Both the position numbers and the translations under genes were made by a program. Below, piece after piece: positions 38,485-42,851 of a stretch of 42,851 nucleotides of DNA. The stretch spans positions 1-42,851 of the forward strand of contig SIBR01000033.1 of the NCBI GenBank assembly GCA_009695065.1, in the 5' to 3' direction. Positions within the stretch are counted from its first letter, which is position 1. Each line of letters opens with the position of its first letter. The notes beneath the pieces are model-generated. The model saw only the letters and a list, made by a program, of their open reading frames with translations. It was not told the DNA's origin and did not search any database. Origin of the DNA: Opitutus sp. Lineage in GTDB: Bacteria; Verrucomicrobiota; Verrucomicrobiae; Opitutales; Opitutaceae.

Positions 38485-38503
38485 AATCCTCCGGGCCGCT
38501 TTT

Positions 38504-39517
38504 ATGGCCGACCATTTCAAGCTCGATTTGACCCAGCGTCCGCGGCGTCTGCGCCGCACCGCCAGCCTTCGGGCGATGGTGGAGGAAACCGTGCTGCGCC
38601 CGGCGGACTTCATCGCGCCGCTCTTCGTCGTCGATGGCAAGCCGGCCCCCGACGAGATCAAGTCGATGCCCGGGGTGTTCAGGCTGAACATCCAGGACCT
38701 CGTCAAGGAATGCCGCGTCCTTCACAAGCTCGGCGTCCCCGCCGTGGCGCTGTTCCCCAAGCTCGATCCCAAACTCAAGGACGACGAAGGCACCCACGCG
38801 CTCCATGAGGAGGCGCTGGTATTGCGCGCCGTGCGGGCGGTGAAGAAAGCGGTGCCCGAACTGACCGTCATCACCGATGTCGCGCTCGATCCCTATACGA
38901 CGCACGGCCACGATGGCGTGTTGACCCCGAACCGCGACGACGTGGACAACGATCGCACGGTTGAAATTCTCGGGCGCATGGCCGTCTTGCAGGCGCGGGC
39001 CGGGGTCGATCTCGTCGCGCCCAGCGACATGATGGACGGCCGGGTGGGCGAGATCCGCCGGGCGCTGGACGCGGCCGGCTTCACCGGCACGGGCATCATG
39101 GCCTACTCGGCAAAGTTCAACTCGGGGTATTACGGACCGTTTCGCGATGCGGTCGGCAGTGCCCAAGCGGCCGGCACCCGCCTGCTGAGCAAGGCAACCT
39201 ATCAGCTCAATCCGGCCAATCGCCGCGAGGCCGTCGTGGAGGCGCTGCTCGATGAAGCCGAGGGGGCGGATATCGTGATGGTGAAGCCGGCAGGCATGTA
39301 TCTTGACATCATCCGCGACGTGCGCGAAGCGACAAAAAAGCCGGTCGCAGCCTATCAGATTTCCGGGGAATACGCGCAAATTCAGGCTGCGGCCCGCCTC
39401 GGCTGGCTCGATCTGGCGCGCTGCCGGCACGAGTCCCTCCTCGCGATCAAGCGCGCCGGGGCCGACATGATTCTGACCTATTTCGCCCGCGACATGGCCG
39501 TGGCACTGAAAGCCTGA
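38504..39517 (+). CDS. hemB: Porphobilinogen synthase (delta-aminolevulinate dehydratase)
   Basis: HemB joins two 5-aminolevulinate molecules into porphobilinogen. The 337-residue product has RPRRLRRTASLRAMVEET, FIAPLFVVDG, VALFPKLD, the metal region DVALDPYTTHGHDG with Asp where zinc enzymes have Cys (so probably Mg- or K-dependent), and the two Schiff-base lysines in MAYSAKFNSGYYGPFRDA and MVKPAGMYLDI. The start at 38504 is 19 bases after the inverted repeat. It converges with the broken export gene downstream. Confidence 0.95.
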   Translation: MADHFKLDLTQRPRRLRRTASLRAMVEETVLRPADFIAPLFVVDGKPAPDEIKSMPGVFRLNIQDLVKECRVLHKLGVPAVALFPKLDPKLKDDEGTHALHEEALVLRAVRAVKKAVPELTVITDVALDPYTTHGHDGVLTPNRDDVDNDRTVEILGRMAVLQARAGVDLVAPSDMMDGRVGEIRRALDAAGFTGTGIMAYSAKFNSGYYGPFRDAVGSAQAAGTRLLSKATYQLNPANRREAVVEALLDEAEGADIVMVKPAGMYLDIIRDVREATKKPVAAYQISGEYAQIQAAARLGWLDLARCRHESLLAIKRAGADMILTYFARDMAVALKA

Positions 39518-39548
39518 CGGGGATTCCCCCGCCGCGATCGCCTCCGGC

Positions 39549-40134
39549 TCAAAACGGCGAGCGCGGGATCTGCAGCGAGTCGCCGGGAACGAGGTGGGGA
39601 TCCTGATCGCGGATTTTTTGGGCGAGCTTCACGTCGATGGGATACGCGTCCTTTTCGCGCACGAGACTCACCGCCGTTTCCTTTGCGTAGAGCGTAAATC
39701 CGCCCGCCGATTGAATGGCTTTCGTGAGATCGGGCGTCCAGATGATCCGGCCGGGCCGCTGAACTTCTCCGCCGACGTAGATGTAGCGCTCGGTCACACT
39801 CACCGAGACATCGACGGTGGTTTAGATTTTCCGGGTTACGTAGGTCTCGCGAATGCGTTGCGAGAGATCGGCCGTGGTTCCACCCGCCGCCGTCAGGGTG
39901 CCGATATAGGGCAGGCTGATCAGACCCTGCTCGTCGATTTGCACCGAATTCGTGCTCGGATCAGGCACGCCCTGAAGAGCGACGGTGGGACTGTCGCCCG
40001 AGCGCAGCTGGGCCGTCGAGGGTTGCGACTGGAATCCGGGGGTTGGCGGTTGCGCCACGGTTGCTTGCACAGCCGGCGATCAGCAGAAGGGCGGCCAAAG
40101 CGGATACCAACGGAAACTCACGGCGCGAGAGCAT
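39549..40134 (-). pseudogene. Polysaccharide export lipoprotein (Wza-type), broken by frameshift and stop
   Basis: From the ATG at 40134 the first frame reads MLSRREFPLVSALAALLLIAGC, a lipoprotein signal with lipobox Cys, for an outer membrane lipoprotein. A shift just after it leads to the second frame with the Poly_export domain (LRSGDSPTVALQG, ISLPYIGTLTAAGGTTADLSQRIRETYV). That frame stops at a TAA just before 39820 (VTRKI, TAA, TTVDVSV), and in the same frame an SLBB domain continues (YIYVGGEVQRPGRI, IQSAGGFTLYAKETAV, VPGDSLQIPRSPF) to 39549. An intact protein would carry capsule or exopolysaccharide through the outer membrane. The lesions may be sequence errors. The SLBB part cannot be expressed as a lipoprotein as it stands. 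Confidence 0.8.
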
Positions 40135-40228
40135 GGGCTGCTTTCGTGCGAGAACCGGGAGCAAAAGGCAACGTCGTGGTGGACCGACGCCAAAAACCGG
40201 CGGGCGGATTCAAGCCCCCGCGCGACGA

Positions 40229-41047
40229 TTAGCGCTTACCCTTGGTCTTGCGCTTGGGCTTCTTCTCCCCGTCCTCGTCCTCTTCTTCTTCGTCGTCATC
40301 CTCATCGTCATCTCCGTCCTCGTCCTCGTCGTCATCCGTCCCGGCCTTCTTCTTGTCCTTGTCCTTCTCTTCGCCGTCCTTGGGCTCGGTCTCGTCCTCG
40401 TCCCATTTCAGGGATTCATCGTTTTTCAACTTTTCCTCTTCCGCTTCGTCGAGTTCGGGCAGATCGTCATCCTCGTCCTCGAGGCCCTTTACGGGTGCCT
40501 CTTCGTCGGCGTCGTAGCCGGCCGGCATGTAGTCCAAAATATTCGTCATTTCCTCGAAGGCATGGACCGCCTTGCCTTGGATGAAATTGCTATTCTGGTC
40601 TTCGCGGATCTCGTCCTCGACTTCGTCGACCGAAAGTTTCGATTCGAAGTTGAAGAGGTCGTTGAGCATTTTCATCCGGCAGCGGGTAAGGTGATCGAGC
40701 AGGTCCGCGTAAGGGCCGGTTTCCTCGTCGAGAATGTCGGGCAGGACAAAAAGCTTTTCTTCAGAATCGAAGAGCGACTCCTTGACCCGCTTGAGGCGCA
40801 CCTTGGCCTCGCCGAGGTCCTTTTCGATGCGAAACGGGATGAACGCGTTCTCGAACACGTCCTGATCGAAACCGTAATCCCGGAGGGAATCGACGAGCTC
40901 GGTCAAGTGGGCAAGTTGGCGCGGATCGACGATGCTCAGGCCGTCAACATCCCACCGGACCGGGTCGCTCGTTTCTGCGACCCACCAATTATGGTCGTCG
41001 CCGAGCCGCACGATGCACCAGCTGAGAGTGGAAATAGCTTTAGCCAT
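40229..41047 (-). CDS. Unknown protein with a long acidic C-terminal tail
   Basis: The 272-residue product has an ordered N-terminal part (1-175) with Trp-rich ISTLSWCIVRLGDDHNWWV, LVDSLRDYGFDQDVFENAF, a helix-like KDLGEAKVRLKRVKESLF and DHLTRCRMKMLNDLFNFESK. From about residue 178 the chain is almost only Asp, Glu and Lys, ending in a basic PKRKTKGKR. The tail should be disordered; such tails bind basic proteins, metal ions or DNA-binding partners. No signal peptide or span is present. The gene sits alone, 177 bp from divergent pyrD. I do not recognise the family and give no function. Confidence 0.75.
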   Translation of the reverse strand: MAKAISTLSWCIVRLGDDHNWWVAETSDPVRWDVDGLSIVDPRQLAHLTELVDSLRDYGFDQDVFENAFIPFRIEKDLGEAKVRLKRVKESLFDSEEKLFVLPDILDEETGPYADLLDHLTRCRMKMLNDLFNFESKLSVDEVEDEIREDQNSNFIQGKAVHAFEEMTNILDYMPAGYDADEEAPVKGLEDEDDDLPELDEAEEEKLKNDESLKWDEDETEPKDGEEKDKDKKKAGTDDDEDEDGDDDEDDDEEEEDEDGEKKPKRKTKGKR

Positions 41048-41224
41048 GGATACGAATGTGAATTTTTGCGCAGCGTGCGAGGGGAGGTTGAAAAAACAAG
41101 CACAAAAGGCGCGGCGCGCGGCACCGGTGGTTGGGAATTTTTTCTAGTGCGAAAAGCCGGCAATCCCCCCGGGCGGCGGCTGGTGGCTTGCTAAATTTCC
41201 GGTGGAATTTCACCGTGCTGTAAC

Positions 41225-42289
41225 ATGGGCAAATTCTACGAACGTTTCATCCGTCCCGCGCTTTTCGCGGACGATCCCGAGCGGGCCCACGAACGGGCGG
41301 TGATCCTGATGAGGCGGCTTGGCGGCCTGCCGCCGGTGTGCCGGGCGCTGGAAACCTGGATCGGCCTCGCGCCAAAGCGGACCCGTCCGATCGAGGCCTT
41401 TGGGCTGACGTTTTCGAATCCCGTGGGCCTCGCGGCCGGTTTCGACAAGAATGCGCGGGCCTGGCCGGCGGCGGCGGCCCTTGGTTTTGGGCATGTGGAG
41501 GTGGGCACCGTGACGGCGTTGCCGCAGCCCGGTAATCCGCAACCCCGCGTGTTTCGCTACCCCGCCGAGGAGGCGGTGATCAACCGGATGGGATTTAACA
41601 ACGAAGGAGCCCAGGCCGTCGCCGTCCACCTTGCCAAACTGCCTCCGCCCGGCCGGCGCCGCATCCCGCTCGGGATCAATCTGGGCAAATCCAAACTCAC
41701 CGAGATCGAAAACGCCGCCCAGGATTATCTCGCGAGCTTCGCGGCGCTGGCGGACTGGGCCGACTACCTCGTTCTCAACGTATCGAGCCCCAATACGCCG
41801 AACCTCCGCCAGTTGCAGGACGAGGGGCGCTTGCGTGAACTATTGGGCGCCGTCACGGGAGCCAACCGTGACCGCGCCGCACGGGCGGGGAAGCGCCGGT
41901 TGCCGATTCTCCTGAAAATTGCGCCCGACCTGACGTGGCCGCAGATCGAGGCCGTGCTGGGTGTGATCGAGGAATACCGGCTCGACGGCATCATCGCCAC
42001 GAACACGACGCTGGCCCGGCCGGGATACTTCGCCTCGGTCAACGAAGCGGGGGGATTGAGCGGCGAGCCCCTGCGGCGGCGATCCACGGAGATCGTCTCG
42101 TTCATCGCCCGCCTCACCCAAGGCCGGTTGCCGATCATCGGTGTCGGCGGGATCATGGACCCGGAGAGCGCTGCGGAAAAACTCGATGCGGGAGCAACGC
42201 TGATCCAAGTCTATACTGGCCTGATCTATCGGGGTCCGTTTTTTGCGGCGGAGCTGGCGGCGGAGCTGGCGCATCGCCGGCGGCCCTAG
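41225..42289 (+). CDS. pyrD: Dihydroorotate dehydrogenase (quinone), class 2
   Basis: PyrD oxidises dihydroorotate to orotate with membrane quinone as acceptor. The 354-residue product is class 2: an N-terminal helical region (FYERFIRPALFADDPERAHERAV) that contacts quinone and membrane, VGLAAGFDKNARA, VGTVTALPQPGNPQPRVFRY, NRMGFNNEG, the catalytic Ser region NVSSPNTPNLRQLQ, VKIAP-like LLKIAPDLT, and the FMN phosphate site GVGGIMDPESAAEKL. The start ATG lies at 41225 after CTGTAAC with no clear ribosome site. A tRNA-Leu gene follows. Confidence 0.95.
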   Translation: MGKFYERFIRPALFADDPERAHERAVILMRRLGGLPPVCRALETWIGLAPKRTRPIEAFGLTFSNPVGLAAGFDKNARAWPAAAALGFGHVEVGTVTALPQPGNPQPRVFRYPAEEAVINRMGFNNEGAQAVAVHLAKLPPPGRRRIPLGINLGKSKLTEIENAAQDYLASFAALADWADYLVLNVSSPNTPNLRQLQDEGRLRELLGAVTGANRDRAARAGKRRLPILLKIAPDLTWPQIEAVLGVIEEYRLDGIIATNTTLARPGYFASVNEAGGLSGEPLRRRSTEIVSFIARLTQGRLPIIGVGGIMDPESAAEKLDAGATLIQVYTGLIYRGPFFAAELAAELAHRRRP

Positions 42290-42412
42290 ACGATTTTACG
42301 AGCGGAACGGATGGTCGTTGGCTGGCCGAATCCGATCTGAATGTAAAATCATTTCAGGGCTGGACAAGCGTGGGGCGTTCTCTCCTAGTCCCTGTTCCTC
42401 TTTTTGGAAACT

Positions 42413-42497
42413 GCTCAGGTGGTGGAATTGGTAGACACACACGTTTGAGGGGCGTGTGCCGTAAGGCGTAAGGGTTCGAGTCCCTTCCTGAGCACCA
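42413..42497 (+). tRNA. tRNA-Leu (anticodon GAG)
   Basis: The sequence folds as a class II tRNA: acceptor arms GCTCAGG and CCTGAGC, a D-arm with TGGAATTGGTAGACA, an anticodon stem CACGT/GCGTG (last pair T-G) around loop TTGAGGG, a long variable arm (GTGCCGTAAGGCGT) and a T-arm GGGTTCGAGTCCC. Anticodon GAG reads leucine CTC/CTT. The CCA end is encoded (42495-42497). The gene has no other tRNA beside it. Confidence 0.95.
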
Positions 42498-42851
42498 ATT
42501 CTAGAGGCAAACCCCAAACAGGGGACGGATAGGGGACAAAGCGGCCGGGATTAGAGCCTTCGGGCCGTGTTAGCCGGAATTTGAGACCCCCTTCGCGTTG
42601 CCGGCGAACGGCCGAACGTCGCTCACTGGTCCGTTTGAACCAAGCGCACGCTACTCCGCAAAGAGCATCGCCCGAATCTTGTCCTGTGAGCGTGCGGTGA
42701 TCCTGACGGGATACGCTTTTTCGAGCCACTCGGAGAGTTAGTCGGAGTGATGAGTTGAGGTTGGGGTGGTGGTTGTGGTTTGTCGATCTTTGACAGAGGG
42801 TGGCCGGAGGCCAACCGGAGTCGGAGATCGAGAGAGTTGGGCGGCGTAGTG
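42498..42851. other. Gene-poor region after tRNA-Leu
   Basis: No intact gene is visible. On the minus strand a 27-codon piece, LSEWLEKAYPVRITARSQDK and onward, ends with TAG near 42657; it might be the tail of a small DNA-binding protein such as an excisionase, but it is too short to assign. The bases after the tRNA hold GGGGACGGATAGGGGACAAA, a direct repeat of GGGGAC. tRNA ends are common phage and island insertion points, so this could be the edge of an integrated element; no integrase is in the window. Confidence 0.3.

Noticed and set aside
40242..40517. Poly-Ser frame opposite the acidic-tail gene
   Set aside because: It is the complement of the Asp/Glu codon run (GAC/GAG reads as serine-rich in another frame).
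42415..42814. Minus-strand frames after and across tRNA-Leu
   Set aside because: One runs through the tRNA itself and neither shows a domain; only a 27-codon piece near 42660-42740 is noted as a possible remnant.

Overview
The window looks like a chromosomal stretch of a GC-rich Verrucomicrobiota bacterium, most likely Opitutaceae or a close relative. This is inferred from the gene mix (AsmA-like tail, CehA/McbA-type hydrolase, DUF5009 membrane protein, Tat-exported sugar isomerase, secreted BNR protein) and not from any marker rRNA, because none is present. Most genes are housekeeping: recN, recF and ruvC (DNA repair), hemH and hemB (haem), gpmI (glycolysis), aspS, thrS and cysS (tRNA charging), pyrD (pyrimidines), gmhA and gmd (sugar nucleotides and LPS), and a glnK-amtB-glnK ammonium module. 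There are two tRNA genes, Val(GAC) on the minus strand and Leu(GAG) on the plus strand.

Layout. 1-630: end of a transposase, a decayed repeat-containing fragment, and tRNA-Val with its terminator. 851-4700: recN, an IS3 OrfA fused to the tail of an AsmA-like gene, and a broken purple acid phosphatase gene. 4739-9700: sugar-acid dehydratase, rhomboid protease, a small membrane protein, a Tat-exported BNR protein and an orphan Tat leader. 9784-13835: minus-strand isomerase, gmd, sarcosine-oxidase-like gene and gmhA, with AGCT-rich repeats at the ends of three of them. 13959-17410: recF, a TauE-type permease, ruvC, then a SulP fragment abutting a frameshifted DUF1275 gene. 17829-21559: hemH translationally coupled to a hybrid histidine kinase. 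21709-30288: gpmI and, on the other strand, a tight four-gene operon (CehA-type hydrolase, DUF5009, M23 peptidase, unknown secreted protein) behind a transaldolase interrupted by a stop codon. 30447-34836: aspS, then the PII/ammonium transporter module. 34900-42500: thrS, cysS, hemB, a broken polysaccharide-export lipoprotein, an unknown protein with a very acidic tail, pyrD and tRNA-Leu.

Two themes stand out. First, four unrelated sets of intergenic DNA are each built from a short tandem word (6, 7, 7 or 10 bp). Three of them fold into long, nearly perfect inverted repeats with 27-32 nt arms, and two of those fill a divergent promoter region of about 120 bp. The fourth, AGCT-rich set includes a 33-nt exact inverted pair on either side of the sugar isomerase gene. 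I know no named family for them and they are the best candidate for something undescribed. Second, the number of broken genes is high for a stretch otherwise full of intact housekeeping genes: seven clear remnants or interrupted genes plus one possible decayed repeat fragment. This suggests either recent decay near mobile DNA or residual sequence errors, and it should be resolved with raw reads before biology is read into it.
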